Source: Cylindrospermum sp. NIES-4074 | Lineage (GTDB): Bacteria > Cyanobacteriota > Cyanobacteriia > Cyanobacteriales > Nostocaceae | Assembly: GCA_003994795.1 (NCBI GenBank) | Contig: AP018269.1 | Coordinates: 3,395,677-3,459,676, forward strand | DNA length: 64,000 nucleotides | Direction of reading: 5' to 3' | In this document: positions 1 through 10,070 of the stretch, piece after piece | How positions within the stretch are numbered: position 1 is the first letter of the stretch | Layout of the letters: each line of letters opens with the position of its first letter | Position numbers and translations under genes: made by a program | The notes under the pieces: model-generated | Seen by the model: the letters and a program-made list of their open reading frames with translations, nothing else | Told to the model about the DNA's origin: nothing | Database searches by the model: none

Positions 1-2473
1 CTTCTGAAAGTGACAGATTTTCTTCGCTGCTGTCATCAAAATTCCCGAACAAATCATCTGTTGCCAAGTCTGTGGTTTCTGGCTGAATTTCGCTAGAGTG
101 AGTCGCTGCTACTTCTGCTCCTAAAAGTGACAGATTTTCTTCGCTGCTGTCATCGAGATTCCCAAACAAATCATCAGACGCAAACGGCTGAATATATGTT
201 GAGTCTCTTGCTGCTACTTCCTCTCCTGGAAGTGACAGATTTTCTTCGCTGTTGTCATCAACAGTTTCAAATAAATCAATTGCCATTTCAGCAAATGTAT
301 TGGGAGAGCCAGTTGCAGTTGCCTCTAGAGGTTGGTTGGCAAATTCTGGCATGAAATCTACCGCTTCTGGCTCTTGTGAAAAGCTGTGAATTTCCTGCAA
401 AGACACTTCGCTGCTGTCAATAATGGCTGGAGAAATTATAGAGTTGGCTGCCTCTAAATCCTCAAACAAATTATTCTCTGCATCTGATACTAATCTCAAA
501 TCTAGAGACTGCTCTGGCTGCGGAACACTAATATCGAAATCTTCTATATCAAAACTTGCTACGGAGGAGGGTATAGACTGCTGAGAGTCGGCAAAAATGT
601 CTTCTGAAACTGCTGCTGCAAACAAATTCTCCTCTAATTCCCTAGCCACATCCTGCTCGTCGGCTCCAGAATCCAATTGGAGTAGTGGTGTTTCTTCTGT
701 CTGGTTCCAAAAGCGGTTCAGTTCCTCTTCTGCTGTGGAAACTTTTGCTGCCGTTATTTCTGGCTCATTAAATAAATCACCAATTTCTGATGACAGTACT
801 AATGAATTTTCGTCCACATCATTAACAGAAATCGTCGGGGCTGCTTCCTGCGGGTATGGCTGGAAGTCGCTGGAACTTTCCGTAAATTCCCCTAAAATAT
901 TAACTGGAGAGGATAATAAATCTGTATCAGAAAGGGAAATATTGCTAACTTCTGCGGTACTAACATCTGTTAGTTGATTTTGCGATTCTGAATTCTCATT
1001 GTCTAGGAAGTTTTCGTCGCCAAATAACAGAGTTAAATCTTCTGTACTATTTGTAGCAGTTGGGCGTTCATTATTACTTGTATTGTCATCAAACAGAAAA
1101 TCGTCTAAATCGTGATCAACATTCTCAACGTCGCTGTCTTCAGTTCCTAATGAATTGGTGGAAATAATGTCGATGGTTTCTTCTTGATGCCAGCTGTCCT
1201 CTAGTTCAGGAGATTCACCTTCAAACAAGTCGGCAAGGGTATTTAATTCAGCGATGCCTACCTCTGGACCGTGGGGATCAATACTACTCTTGGTCAGAAG
1301 TGCTTCGTCTTCATGATCAAACAAGGAGTTAGCAGCAAAATTAATCGGTGTTATGACATTTGCTGGTGTTACTTGCAACTGCTCAGAGGAGGGTAGGGGT
1401 AGCCCATCGTAAACATTACCATTATCCTCTTCTTGAATCTCGAAGAGGTCAGTCATGGCATTTTGTGGCTGTAAATCAGCCGTGACTGGTGCCAATGTTT
1501 CAGTTGATTCAGTTACAGCCTGTGGTTGTTCGTTAACAAAATCAGGTGTTATTTCTAACTCCTCAATTTCTGGCAAGCTGATGATGGCTTTTAGTTGCTG
1601 ACTAATAGTAATTTCCGATTCTCTACCTTTAAGGACTAATTCTTGAGCTTGTTTGATTTCGGTAATGACTATTTTGGCTAAAATCAGATATGTGTTATCG
1701 GGATTAGCGATCGCACTACCTGCTGCCGTACACAAATTACACCAGTTGGGCAAATCTAACCCCTCACCAAGTTTGACTAACTTGTGACAACATTGCTCTA
1801 GATTTTGCCGCGTTGAGGGGGTTGTTGCTTGCTTAAACAGTTGCAACATTTCCCGCAGGATTTGTAATACCTGGCTTTGAAATTCGCTCCGTTGATCATT
1901 AACAGCTGTGGCTGCTGATGGAATGCGGGTTTCTGCTCCTTTAGCAAGAGGCTGAAGAGTTTGCTTTGGTTTAGAGCTTGAGGATGTTGCCGCATTTACC
2001 AAAACTGGTTCTGGTTTAGTTACTACTACTGGGGTGGCGAAATCACCCCCTTGTTGCACGAGTAGTTCTAAATGTTGATGTAGCCCTTGAAAGACTGGCT
2101 CGGTTTGTGCCATCAGCGTATTCGCTGCCTCTTCTGACAGACCAAATGGCCCGCCCAAATTTTCTAACAGCACTTTTAGGGTATCAGAGACACCGAGAAA
2201 TAAAGTCTCTAACTTTTCATCAATCTTAACTGGATTATCTTTAAGAAGTTTGAAACAATCTTCCAAACGGTGAGAGGTGTGCTGGATGCTACTAAGCCCC
2301 AGCATTGCTGCACCTCCTTTGATTGAGTGAGCGGCCCGGAAGACTTCGTTGATCATTTCCGGGTCGTCCAAGGTACTTTGGAGATTCAACAACCCCTGCT
2401 CAATGGTGTTCAGGTGGTCTCTGGCTTCTTCAAGAAAGTAACCCAAAATCCGCTGTTGTTGTTCCGGCAGCAT
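1..2473 (-). CDS. hmpE: HmpE/CheA-type hybrid histidine kinase, N-terminal part (cut by window edge)
   Basis: Read on the minus strand from ATG at 2473; no stop occurs before position 1, so only about 824 N-terminal residues are present. The N-terminus is an Hpt phosphotransfer domain with the motif FRAAHSIKGGA, where the phospho-accepting His is about residue 49. A second helical region follows around residues 200-290, then a long acidic, Ser/Asn-rich low-complexity linker with internal repeats. The kinase core, CheW-like and receiver domains expected of this family would lie outside the window. It is the last gene of a run of PATAN regulator, CheY, CheW, MCP and CheA, the order I recall for the hmp locus of Nostoc punctiforme, where CheA passes phosphate to the CheY protein and controls hormogonium motility. 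The symbol rests on this synteny. No clear Shine-Dalgarno precedes the ATG. Confidence 0.88.
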   Translation of the reverse strand, partial: MLPEQQQRILGYFLEEARDHLNTIEQGLLNLQSTLDDPEMINEVFRAAHSIKGGAAMLGLSSIQHTSHRLEDCFKLLKDNPVKIDEKLETLFLGVSDTLKVLLENLGGPFGLSEEAANTLMAQTEPVFQGLHQHLELLVQQGGDFATPVVVTKPEPVLVNAATSSSSKPKQTLQPLAKGAETRIPSAATAVNDQRSEFQSQVLQILREMLQLFKQATTPSTRQNLEQCCHKLVKLGEGLDLPNWCNLCTAAGSAIANPDNTYLILAKIVITEIKQAQELVLKGRESEITISQQLKAIISLPEIEELEITPDFVNEQPQAVTESTETLAPVTADLQPQNAMTDLFEIQEEDNGNVYDGLPLPSSEQLQVTPANVITPINFAANSLFDHEDEALLTKSSIDPHGPEVGIAELNTLADLFEGESPELEDSWHQEETIDIISTNSLGTEDSDVENVDHDLDDFLFDDNTSNNERPTATNSTEDLTLLFGDENFLDNENSESQNQLTDVSTAEVSNISLSDTDLLSSPVNILGEFTESSSDFQPYPQEAAPTISVNDVDENSLVLSSEIGDLFNEPEITAAKVSTAEEELNRFWNQTEETPLLQLDSGADEQDVARELEENLFAAAVSEDIFADSQQSIPSSVASFDIEDFDISVPQPEQSLDLRLVSDAENNLFEDLEAANSIISPAIIDSSEVSLQEIHSFSQEPEAVDFMPEFANQPLEATATGSPNTFAEMAIDLFETVDDNSEENLSLPGEEVAARDSTYIQPFASDDLFGNLDDSSEENLSLLGAEVAATHSSEIQPETTDLATDDLFGNFDDSSEENLSLSE
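8..290 (-). repeat. Tandem coding repeats in the acidic linker of the CheA-type kinase
   Basis: Three copies of a unit about 110 bp apart start near 8, 125 and 231. Each contains agtgacagattttcttcgct, and on the coding strand they give DD-x-S-SEENLSL followed by a variable spacer. DLFGN-like motifs recur between copies. The reading frame is kept, so these are peptide repeats in the unstructured linker. Confidence 0.7.
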
Positions 2474-2623
2474 AGTCACAAGTTAAAAGGTAAAAGGTAA
2501 AAGAAAGGGCAAAGGGCAAACTAAAAGGTAAAACGACAAAGCACAAAGAGTAGGTATTTTTTTACTTTTGTAAGCCAGTCGGCAGAGATGCCCAACGCAC
2601 TGGCTCCTTTTTACTTTTGCCTT
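2474..2623. repeat. Inverted-repeat spacer between MCP and CheA genes
   Basis: This 150-bp gap has A/G-rich runs (aaaaggtaaaaggtaaaag near 2485-2504) and their imperfect inverse (cttttgccttttacctt near 2614-2630), so the transcript can fold into a long hairpin. Inside it is a second small inverted repeat (ccagt/actgg). The last MCP codons lie in the right arm. It may be a degenerate MITE, and it could reduce readthrough from the MCP gene into the CheA gene. Confidence 0.45.
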
Positions 2624-5557
2624 TTACCTTGATTCCATAGTTTCTACTCGGAAGCGTTCCACAGAGGCAATCAAGTCACGGGATACGCCCACTAGATGTT
2701 GGAGGGCGCCGGAAACTCGCTGTGCTTCCTGGGAGGTTTCTTGGGCGGTGAGTTCCACCGATTGCATTACGTGAGCGACGGCACGGGAGGTTTCCGTCTG
2801 TTCTACGGTATCGCTGGTAATTGAGCGCACTAGAATATCAATCCGATTTGCTACTTGAATGATGTTTTCAAGCGATCGCTTGGCTTCTTCTGCCAACTTC
2901 GTGCCTTTAATTACCTGTTGTGTACCTTCTTCCATAGCGGTCATTACCGAGCCGGTTTCGCTCTGGATTTGCATGACTATTTGCTCAATTTCCTTTAAGG
3001 ATTTGGCAGATTTGTCAGCTAGCTGGCGCACTTCATCGGCGACAATGGCGAATCCGCGTCCAGCTTCTCCTGCCCGTGCTGCCTCAATACTAGCATTTAG
3101 CGCTAACAAGTTGGTTCTGGAGGCAATTTGGGAAATTAACGCCACAATTTTGGAAATTTCTTGGGAAGATTCCGCTAGTCGTTTGACTTTGCGTGTAGTT
3201 TCTGCCACAGTTTCCCGAATTTCCAAAATCCCCGCCACGGTATTTTCTACTGCTTCCCCACCCTTAAGAGCGATCGCGCTAGCATCACGGGCCACGATTT
3301 CCGCTTCCCGTGCCGCTTCTGCTACCCGTTGGATGGAGTCGGTCATCACTTGCACGGAATTGAGTGTCACCGCCAACTCTTCTGCTTGCCGCAAAGCATC
3401 ACTAGATAATGCTCTAGCGAAAGTTTCGGAGTTGGTTGAGCCTTTTGTTACTTCTTTTGCCGCAACTTTCACCTGTTGCACAATATCTCGCAGGTTTTGA
3501 ATTGTCAGGTTAAAGGCGTCAGCTACGGCTCCGAGTACGTCGGCTGTCACTTCTGCTTGGACTGTCAAATCTCCCCTAGCGGCTCCTTCCACGTCGTCTA
3601 AGAGGCGGATTACCTGACGTTGCAGGTTTTCTTTTGCTTCCTCTTGTTCATCGGCTTTACGTTGGGCTTCATTGGTAGTCGTAAAGATTACCCTAGACAT
3701 GTCGTTAAAGCCAGAGGCTAAATGTCCGAATTCATCTTCTGAATAGACTGTGGCTTGAGCATTGAGATTGCCTTGACGGACAGCATCAAACTGGGACTGC
3801 AAATCTTTGGTGGTGCGCCGAATTTGCTTGAGTGTGATATTCCCCATAAAGCCGGCAGTAATACCACCTGCAAGCCCCGCTGCCAGTGCCATTGACCAAC
3901 CTGTGTTCCGTACTGATTCCCGTTCCTTGGGTGGCGAAATGTTGGTAGCGATGGAACTGACCAGACCTGCTACTATTACGGAGACAATGCCGACGCCAAT
4001 AGCGATGTAAAATGGTTTTTGTGTTAAGGGAGCATTCTCCAAGAATGCGAACACACCTTGCTCGACGTTGACGTTGGGTTCTAACTTGGAGACATCTGAT
4101 TGATTAAAAACTGGGACTGCTTCTTGTGAACCGGTGATGGTGAACAGTTCTTCTTCGCGATCGCTAGCGGCATTACCAGGGGAAGTATCAGTAGTGTTAC
4201 CAAGGGAATTACTGCGGTTTTCCTGTTGTGCAGAAAGCAAGGACATCTCATCGAAGCTAGAATCGCCTGTGATCTCAAACCCCGGAATGTTCCCTAGATC
4301 GTCAAATTCTTCAAAATCGTCTAAAAACTCGATATTATTCCGATAATTTTCCCCACCCAGAATATTACTGTTGTCTTCTTCAGAGTTTGAGCCTTCTGAG
4401 CCAAAAGCGGACTCAAATGCTTCTATATCAAAACTATCATCATCAAAGTGATCTTGGCCTACCGTTGCATTCAATTTAACTGGCGTTGCTTCCAGGGGAG
4501 TATTGCTGTTAAAAGATGAGGATACTTCTTGATTTAAATTCCTTACAGATTCTGCTTGTAATGATTCATCTATTTCATTCAACCAATTATCTGTTTCTGG
4601 GGAAACTAAATTATCTTGACTGCTATCTGCCAAGTTAGTTGTTTTTGCCAAATTATTGTTGAGTTGCTCGTCAACAATCACTAAATTTTCATCTCCGTGG
4701 CTATTGTTTGTTGAGTCAAAATTATCAGCACTAAACACTGGAAAATCTGTCTCTGTCAATAACTCAGGAACATTTTCACTGCTATTATTGGTTGATAAAC
4801 TAACTTCTCCAAAAGGTGAGTAGTTACTATGATTTTTCTCTGTTACAAAATGCTCATTGCTAGAAAAATGACCATTTTCTATTGGCCCTTCAATACTCTC
4901 TTCAGAAATATCTTCCTGCCAGAACGCGGGCAGTTCTAGTTCTGCTGGCTCCTGCCAACTGTTGCCATTTGGCTCCAGTTCCTTTGGTTGTTGATTCAAG
5001 GCAAAGGGATCGTCGCCAAAAGCTACTGAAGCTTCTGGTGTTGGCTCAAATTCAATACTGTCGAGAGTGTTAAAAGGACTGCTTAAAGATGGATCTTCGC
5101 TATCATTTCCAGATGGTTGATATTCACCAAAGGCTTGAAAATCAAAGCTATGGTTATTCAACTCCTCACTCAACCCCAAATCTGAAAATTCTGCTGTACT
5201 AGATAACAGATTGGGCGACAGTTCTGCGGGATTTATTTGCTCATGCTCCTCGCTTGTCAGCACCTGCTCCCCTGATGATCCTAGAGCTTGGTTGATGTTC
5301 TCCAGACCATTAGTGGCCAAACTAATGAGTTCTTGATCCTGCGTTAAATGCAACACTTGTTGATATTCTGCTGTTGCTGGATCGTACTGCTGCAAAACGT
5401 AGTAGATATGACCCCGTAACAAATGGAAGTTGGGTTCATCTGGAAAATTTTGCAACACTTGATCAAGTACAGTAGCGGCAGCTTCAAAATCCCCTTTTGT
5501 GTAAGCTGTCACTGCCTGTTGGTATGCTTGATTGTAATCATCTATACTTACTGCCAT
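2624..5557 (-). CDS. hmpD: HmpD-type methyl-accepting chemotaxis protein
   Basis: A membrane chemoreceptor of about 977 residues. The N-terminus has TPR-like helices ([20 protein letters not shown] and a following repeat), then an acidic Ser/Asn-rich linker of about 430 residues. Two hydrophobic segments follow ([20 protein letters not shown] and [20 protein letters not shown]), then a HAMP region and the MCP signalling hairpin with its conserved tip ([35 protein letters not shown]). I place the start at 5557 because a strong GGGAGGGAGG lies just upstream; an earlier in-frame ATG at 5587 would overlap the CheW gene. The TPR plus long cytoplasmic linker replaces the usual periplasmic sensor, as in PilJ/Hmp-type receptors. 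In N. punctiforme HmpD forms rings near cell junctions (recalled, not shown here). Confidence 0.92.
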   Translation of the reverse strand: MAVSIDDYNQAYQQAVTAYTKGDFEAAATVLDQVLQNFPDEPNFHLLRGHIYYVLQQYDPATAEYQQVLHLTQDQELISLATNGLENINQALGSSGEQVLTSEEHEQINPAELSPNLLSSTAEFSDLGLSEELNNHSFDFQAFGEYQPSGNDSEDPSLSSPFNTLDSIEFEPTPEASVAFGDDPFALNQQPKELEPNGNSWQEPAELELPAFWQEDISEESIEGPIENGHFSSNEHFVTEKNHSNYSPFGEVSLSTNNSSENVPELLTETDFPVFSADNFDSTNNSHGDENLVIVDEQLNNNLAKTTNLADSSQDNLVSPETDNWLNEIDESLQAESVRNLNQEVSSSFNSNTPLEATPVKLNATVGQDHFDDDSFDIEAFESAFGSEGSNSEEDNSNILGGENYRNNIEFLDDFEEFDDLGNIPGFEITGDSSFDEMSLLSAQQENRSNSLGNTTDTSPGNAASDREEELFTITGSQEAVPVFNQSDVSKLEPNVNVEQGVFAFLENAPLTQKPFYIAIGVGIVSVIVAGLVSSIATNISPPKERESVRNTGWSMALAAGLAGGITAGFMGNITLKQIRRTTKDLQSQFDAVRQGNLNAQATVYSEDEFGHLASGFNDMSRVIFTTTNEAQRKADEQEEAKENLQRQVIRLLDDVEGAARGDLTVQAEVTADVLGAVADAFNLTIQNLRDIVQQVKVAAKEVTKGSTNSETFARALSSDALRQAEELAVTLNSVQVMTDSIQRVAEAAREAEIVARDASAIALKGGEAVENTVAGILEIRETVAETTRKVKRLAESSQEISKIVALISQIASRTNLLALNASIEAARAGEAGRGFAIVADEVRQLADKSAKSLKEIEQIVMQIQSETGSVMTAMEEGTQQVIKGTKLAEEAKRSLENIIQVANRIDILVRSITSDTVEQTETSRAVAHVMQSVELTAQETSQEAQRVSGALQHLVGVSRDLIASVERFRVETMESR

Positions 5558-5574
5558 GTCCCTCCCTCCCGATT

Positions 5575-6105
5575 TCATCCTGCCCACCTAGCACTCCGCA
5601 AAATTGCCATTTGATCAAGCAGTCGTAGACACTGTTTGTTTTTAGTATCTAATAACCACTCTCCGCGCAAAAAGGGAGCCATAGCATCCGGCACGTTAGT
5701 GGGTGGCATCAAATACTGTACGTCAAGCCAGTCCATACCACCGATGTCTTCAACTGCTAAACCCACGATTGTATCTTGCTCTTCAATAGCAATTACAGCT
5801 ATCTCAGCGCGATCCGTGTTTAACGCAGTTGCTTGTCCTAAAAATTGACCCAAATCAGCCACCCAAATTACTCGACCTCGTAAATTTAGAGTACCCAAAA
5901 GTAAAGGAGAAGCATTAGGAATTGGGGTGATTCTATCAGGACTGAGTTCAATCACCTCGCGAATACCAGTTGCTTGGAGTGCAAACTCCTGATGCGAAGG
6001 AATGTAAAACCGTAAATGTAACTCACCTTCGGGACTTTCTACTTGTAATTCAGGTCGAAAGTGGTCTTGACCACTTCCACTTAAAAAGTCTGGTTTGCTG
6101 ACCAT
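5575..6105 (-). CDS. hmpC: HmpC, CheW-type coupling protein
   Basis: A 176-residue CheW-domain protein that should bridge the MCP and the CheA kinase. Conserved CheW stretches are [40 protein letters not shown] and the later [15 protein letters not shown]. It is a single CheW domain of normal length. It sits 13 bp downstream of the CheY gene and 17 bp upstream of the MCP start, so it is clearly cotranscribed. Confidence 0.92.
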   Translation of the reverse strand: MVSKPDFLSGSGQDHFRPELQVESPEGELHLRFYIPSHQEFALQATGIREVIELSPDRITPIPNASPLLLGTLNLRGRVIWVADLGQFLGQATALNTDRAEIAVIAIEEQDTIVGLAVEDIGGMDWLDVQYLMPPTNVPDAMAPFLRGEWLLDTKNKQCLRLLDQMAILRSARWAG

Positions 6106-6118
6106 GTTGTTTTCATCC

Positions 6119-6484
6119 TTATCCTCGCAGCAATTGTTTGACTGTTCCTACCAACTCGGTTGGTTGAAAGGGTTTAGCTATGTAAGCGTCTGCACCCTGC
6201 TTCATGCCCCAGTAGCGATCAAATTCTTCACCTTTAGAGGAACACATCACTACAGGGACATTTTGGGTTTTGGGGTCAGACTTTAACCGCCGACAAAGTT
6301 CATAACCGTTCATCCGGGGCATGACAATATCCAATACCACTAAATCGGGAGGTGCGCTTTGAATTGCTTCTAAAGCTTCTACTCCGTCGCCGGCATGGAT
6401 GACTGTTAAGCCACTTGCTTTCAGAAGGTCTGTAATCATCTCCCTTTGTGCGAGACTGTCTTCGACAATCAGAACTATACTCAT
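6119..6484 (-). CDS. hmpB: HmpB, CheY-type response regulator
   Basis: A 121-residue stand-alone receiver domain. The N-terminus VLIVEDS supplies the acidic pocket, LVVLDIVMPRMNGYEL has the phospho-accepting Asp (near residue 52), VMCSSKG has the conserved switch Ser position, and AYIAKPF the conserved Lys. There is no output domain, so it should act by protein contact, probably on the type IV pilus machinery. It lies between the PATAN regulator and CheW genes on the same strand. Confidence 0.93.
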   Translation of the reverse strand: MSIVLIVEDSLAQREMITDLLKASGLTVIHAGDGVEALEAIQSAPPDLVVLDIVMPRMNGYELCRRLKSDPKTQNVPVVMCSSKGEEFDRYWGMKQGADAYIAKPFQPTELVGTVKQLLRG

Positions 6485-6658
6485 AAATGCCTATCTACCT
6501 CCTGATGTAGACGTTCCTATTTGGAACATTCCCTGATTCTCCTCTAAACATTAACTGTATAAATTAATTCTATTTTTTCACTATTTTACTGAATATTGAC
6601 CTTTTATTGGGTTTAGCTGATTCTGTGATAACATTTTTTACCCCATCTTTATAGTGAA

Positions 6659-7876
6659 TCAACAAGTCTTGTATCCTCTTTGTATGCCCACACAAGAATC
6701 CATATTGATATATTTTTCTACGAGCATTAGTAGTTCAGTATCTGCAAATGGTTTTGTCAAATAATCTGTCGCCCCGACCATCCTAGCTCTGACTCGATCA
6801 ATAAATCCATCTTTACCAGTAAGCATGATAATTGGTAATAGTCGAAATACTGTGGAATGTCTCAGCATTGCACAAATTTCGTAACCATCCAATTCGGGCA
6901 TGGTGATGTCGCATAAAATTAAATCTGGCTTGAGTTGAAAAACGAGACTCAGGGCTTCTAGGGGGTTGGTGAGGGAGATCACTTCATAACCTTGTGGTTT
7001 TAAGATCGACTCTATAGTCTCACAAATGGCGATCGCATCCTCAATACAAACTATCCGCCCTATTTGATTACCCACCTGCTCGCAGTTTTGTTGCTGTGTA
7101 CTTATATTATTTGTCGTAGGATATACCAATTGTAGCCATCCTTGCTGCACGTACGGATATATTGCTTTGGAGACTGTCAAAATATCGCGGTTGAGATAGC
7201 GAGCTAGTTGACGCAACGTGGTTTTACCATCAGCCCAATGCTGTAGCTTATTTACTGTTGCTGGCGGTAGTGAGGAGCGTAGCCGCACTATGTCAGCCAA
7301 CACAGGCAATTGCTCTGGCGACTGAATTTGTGGATATAGCTGCTTCCACTCTTGCACCTGTTTTGTAATTTTTGTCACCAAGGGAGCAATCTCTAAAGTG
7401 GTTAATTGCGGGACTAGGGCAGTATCGAGATCGAAAATAAAACTACCTTGGTGTAAACTCAACAAATCAAAAAGCGTCTCATGCACCAAACCGTGGATGA
7501 TACTGCGAGCTACCTTGGGGTTGATAATATTCCGCTCTAAAAGCTGCCAAAGATAGGCATACTCAGGGGAATTTGTGGATGTCAGTCCAGCAAGCTGCAT
7601 TTTATCAAGCTGCTTTTCAACGCGGTAATGACGTAAGTAATCGCCAATCCGAGATAAGCTACTATCACCTGCTTGGCAATAGACAATTTGACCGTTCAGA
7701 AAAAAGACAAACCAAGATTGAGGTTTTTCCTCCCAGCAAAGGCGTTCCTCGTCTCCACCCAGTTTGTTGATCTGGTAGGAAGCGCGGGCTTCCACCCACA
7801 ATTGCCCAGTTCGCTGCCCTAACTCAATCAATTGCAGGATACTGCAAATATCAATTTCATTTAAATTTCCTTGCAT
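6659..7876 (-). CDS. hmpA: HmpA-type response regulator with N-terminal PATAN domain
   Basis: A 405-residue protein. Residues 1-130 form a PATAN/DUF4388 domain (NEIDICSILQLIELGQRTGQ, WFVFFLNGQIVYCQAGD), as in the heterocyst-pattern protein PatA. A helical middle is followed by a receiver domain with VCIEDA, LILCDITMPELDGYEI (phospho-Asp) and DYLTKPFAD. It opens the chemotaxis-like operon; the 174-bp gap before the CheY gene is the longest upstream of CheA and could hold a second promoter. PATAN proteins are thought to be adaptors. The name follows the order of the N. punctiforme hmp locus as I recall it; it could equally be called PixG/TaxP1-like. Confidence 0.85.
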   Translation of the reverse strand: MQGNLNEIDICSILQLIELGQRTGQLWVEARASYQINKLGGDEERLCWEEKPQSWFVFFLNGQIVYCQAGDSSLSRIGDYLRHYRVEKQLDKMQLAGLTSTNSPEYAYLWQLLERNIINPKVARSIIHGLVHETLFDLLSLHQGSFIFDLDTALVPQLTTLEIAPLVTKITKQVQEWKQLYPQIQSPEQLPVLADIVRLRSSLPPATVNKLQHWADGKTTLRQLARYLNRDILTVSKAIYPYVQQGWLQLVYPTTNNISTQQQNCEQVGNQIGRIVCIEDAIAICETIESILKPQGYEVISLTNPLEALSLVFQLKPDLILCDITMPELDGYEICAMLRHSTVFRLLPIIMLTGKDGFIDRVRARMVGATDYLTKPFADTELLMLVEKYINMDSCVGIQRGYKTC

Positions 7877-8276
7877 TTAGCTAAAAGATACTCCTTATAA
7901 TCCTATTAATACTCTTTACTAGTTGTGAACTTCGATTTTTCCTGGTTTCAAGCGGGCCGATTAAGTAGCGGGCTGTGGCTATTGGCAAGATTATTGCCCA
8001 CATCACAAGTCATGGAAGCGAAATGTTACGCTATAAACCTTAAACTTTTGTTATATACTTTGACAAAGGTAGTAATGGCACGGAAGTCAGCATCACTATC
8101 TACAGTACAAAATATAAAGACGTGGCTCAGTCGCTTCTATAAATATGCAAGACGTGACATCCCATGTCTATAAACAGTTTTGTACTGCTAAACTTAGTTT
8201 AAATAAGATAATTTAACAGATTTATCTAAGGTATATCTCAAAACTCGGACATCAAGTACACAAAAGGACTAGCGGT
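7877..8276. promoter_or_regulatory. Divergent intergenic region between hmpA and hmpF
   Basis: A 400-bp gap between two divergent motility genes must hold promoters for both. It is AT-rich on the hmpF side (8170-8250). A possible plus-strand reading frame of 82 codons (7925-8173) has no recognisable similarity or ribosome site, and I do not call it. I see no unambiguous sigma-70-type promoter. Confidence 0.4.
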
Positions 8277-10037
8277 GTGCTGTATTTAGCAGAAGTACAA
8301 AAGCAGAGAGGCGGCTTACTCGGTGGCGGTGCCAAAACCGAACTAAGATTACTAGCTTGTCAGCGAAGCGACCAGAATTGGAATACTGTGTCGGAAGAAG
8401 TGATTGCTGCTGAAGAAGCAAGCAAACTAAATGATGGCGCACTGGTGCTGGTGGAACTGAGTCCGAATCGTCAAGTGCAACGGATTCAAGAGGCTGGGCG
8501 GCCGCTGGTGAATATTTTGCAGAATTTTTCCCGCCAGTTAGAAAAATTTAAGCTTAAGGAAGATGAAATTGACCAGTGGAAGCAGTCATTGACGTTTCAG
8601 GCGCAAGAGTTAAATCGCCGAGAAATGGATATGGAAGCACGCTCAGAACAACTACAAGAATTGGAGGATGATTTTCAACGCCTAGAGGAACAAAAGCAGG
8701 AAATTAACACCTCCCGTGAGCAAATCGAACGATTACAAACAGAAATTGAGCGCAATCGCCAAGAACTCGAAGGCGCTTGGGAGCATTTGCGGGGTGAACA
8801 GCGGCGATTGGAGGAATTTAAAGCCGATTGCCAACAGGGGACGGTTTTGGATGAAGAGCAAAGTCGGGCAATCGGTGATTTACTCAATCGCTTGTCTAGC
8901 GGCGTTGTTCCCACCCAAACAGTACGGGACAACCTCCTGATTGCTTTTGAATTGTTAGAACGGCAGCAAGCTACTCTTAACCCCTATTGGCAACAACTTG
9001 AAGTACAACGCAATACGGCTGCTCAACAGCAGGAGGAAGTTGAACGTTTGTGGCAAACGTTGGGCGATCGCCAAAATTTATGTCAACAAGCACAAAGCTC
9101 TCTGGAACAACAATTAGCCCAGTTGCATACGAATACAGCCACACTTACCAGCAAGCAAGAATACGCTCGCATTCTTAAAGAACAGTTACGAAATCAGGAA
9201 GGACTGTACCACCAGATTCACTCCTTAGCTGCTATCTCTAGCGATGCAGTTTTTACCCAGCAAGTTGATGTCGAACCTTTGCAGAAAATGCCCCTAGAAG
9301 AACTGCAAAAATTAGTGCAAGACTTGCAGAATAAACTGTCAATAGATTCCAGTTTCGTTCACGATCAAGAACAAGAACTGAATTACAAACAAGAAACCAT
9401 AGAAGAACTAAAAAGAAAAATTAAGCAAGCATCCGGCCAAGAACTCAAAAATTTAGAAATAGAACTAGTAGACGAACAAGACCTCTACCAAATGGTAAAC
9501 CAATCTTTGGTAGGACAACGGCGCAATTTGCTAGAGCGGGAGAAGATTCTTCAGCAACACCAAGCTGTGCTATCCCAACGCCAAGGACATAGCATTACCA
9601 ACACACAAGCAGATATAAAACTTGATTTAGGGCCAATTCTTTCGCAAATTGAAAGCCAGCGACAACAACTGTCACAGGAATTGCAAAGGCTGGAAAATGA
9701 AATTGAGCAAATGCGTGAGGGTGTTGAGCAAGATCAAGGGAATATTGGTAATCAAACCCAGGATTTAGAATCCAAGCGCCAAGAACTGAAAACCACAGAG
9801 GAGAACTTACTCAACCTGCGAATAGCAACCGCTGAATGTTGGAGTCGAGTTAATCTTTATCAAGAGGCACTACAACCCATTCAGGATGCCCTTGATGAGT
9901 TGCGGCTCAAGCTGCAAGGAATTTCTGAATCTTTGGCTGAAGTTCAGGAAACGGGCGATGATCAATTGCAAGCTGTTACCCAGATCCGTCAGTCTCTCCA
10001 GAGTTTGATATCTCAGCCAGAATTGCTCGCTTCTTAA
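8277..10037 (+). CDS. hmpF: HmpF, coiled-coil motility protein
   Basis: A 586-residue protein with a conserved N-terminal globular part (residues 1-90, beginning MLYLAEVQKQRGG and including ALVLVELSPNRQVQRIQEAG), then almost continuous Gln/Glu/Leu-rich coiled coil to the C-terminus. GTG at 8277 is the likely start because the conserved N-terminus begins there. HmpF of N. punctiforme is a pole-localised coiled-coil protein needed for type IV pilus motility, encoded beside and divergent from the hmp operon; both the protein type and the position match. A short paralogue of its N-terminal half lies at 18494-18931. The gene is convergent with tilS, with only 33 bp between them. Confidence 0.88.
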   Translation: MLYLAEVQKQRGGLLGGGAKTELRLLACQRSDQNWNTVSEEVIAAEEASKLNDGALVLVELSPNRQVQRIQEAGRPLVNILQNFSRQLEKFKLKEDEIDQWKQSLTFQAQELNRREMDMEARSEQLQELEDDFQRLEEQKQEINTSREQIERLQTEIERNRQELEGAWEHLRGEQRRLEEFKADCQQGTVLDEEQSRAIGDLLNRLSSGVVPTQTVRDNLLIAFELLERQQATLNPYWQQLEVQRNTAAQQQEEVERLWQTLGDRQNLCQQAQSSLEQQLAQLHTNTATLTSKQEYARILKEQLRNQEGLYHQIHSLAAISSDAVFTQQVDVEPLQKMPLEELQKLVQDLQNKLSIDSSFVHDQEQELNYKQETIEELKRKIKQASGQELKNLEIELVDEQDLYQMVNQSLVGQRRNLLEREKILQQHQAVLSQRQGHSITNTQADIKLDLGPILSQIESQRQQLSQELQRLENEIEQMREGVEQDQGNIGNQTQDLESKRQELKTTEENLLNLRIATAECWSRVNLYQEALQPIQDALDELRLKLQGISESLAEVQETGDDQLQAVTQIRQSLQSLISQPELLAS

Positions 10038-10070
10038 AGAGTTATGAATTCAACCCTTAAAACTCTTGAC

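Noticed and set aside
2859-3500. Long plus-strand frame opposite the MCP gene
   Set aside because: It is the antisense of the conserved signalling domain, with no features of its own.
7925-8173. 82-codon plus-strand frame between hmpA and hmpF
   Set aside because: No ribosome site, no recognisable family, and it fills the divergent promoter region.
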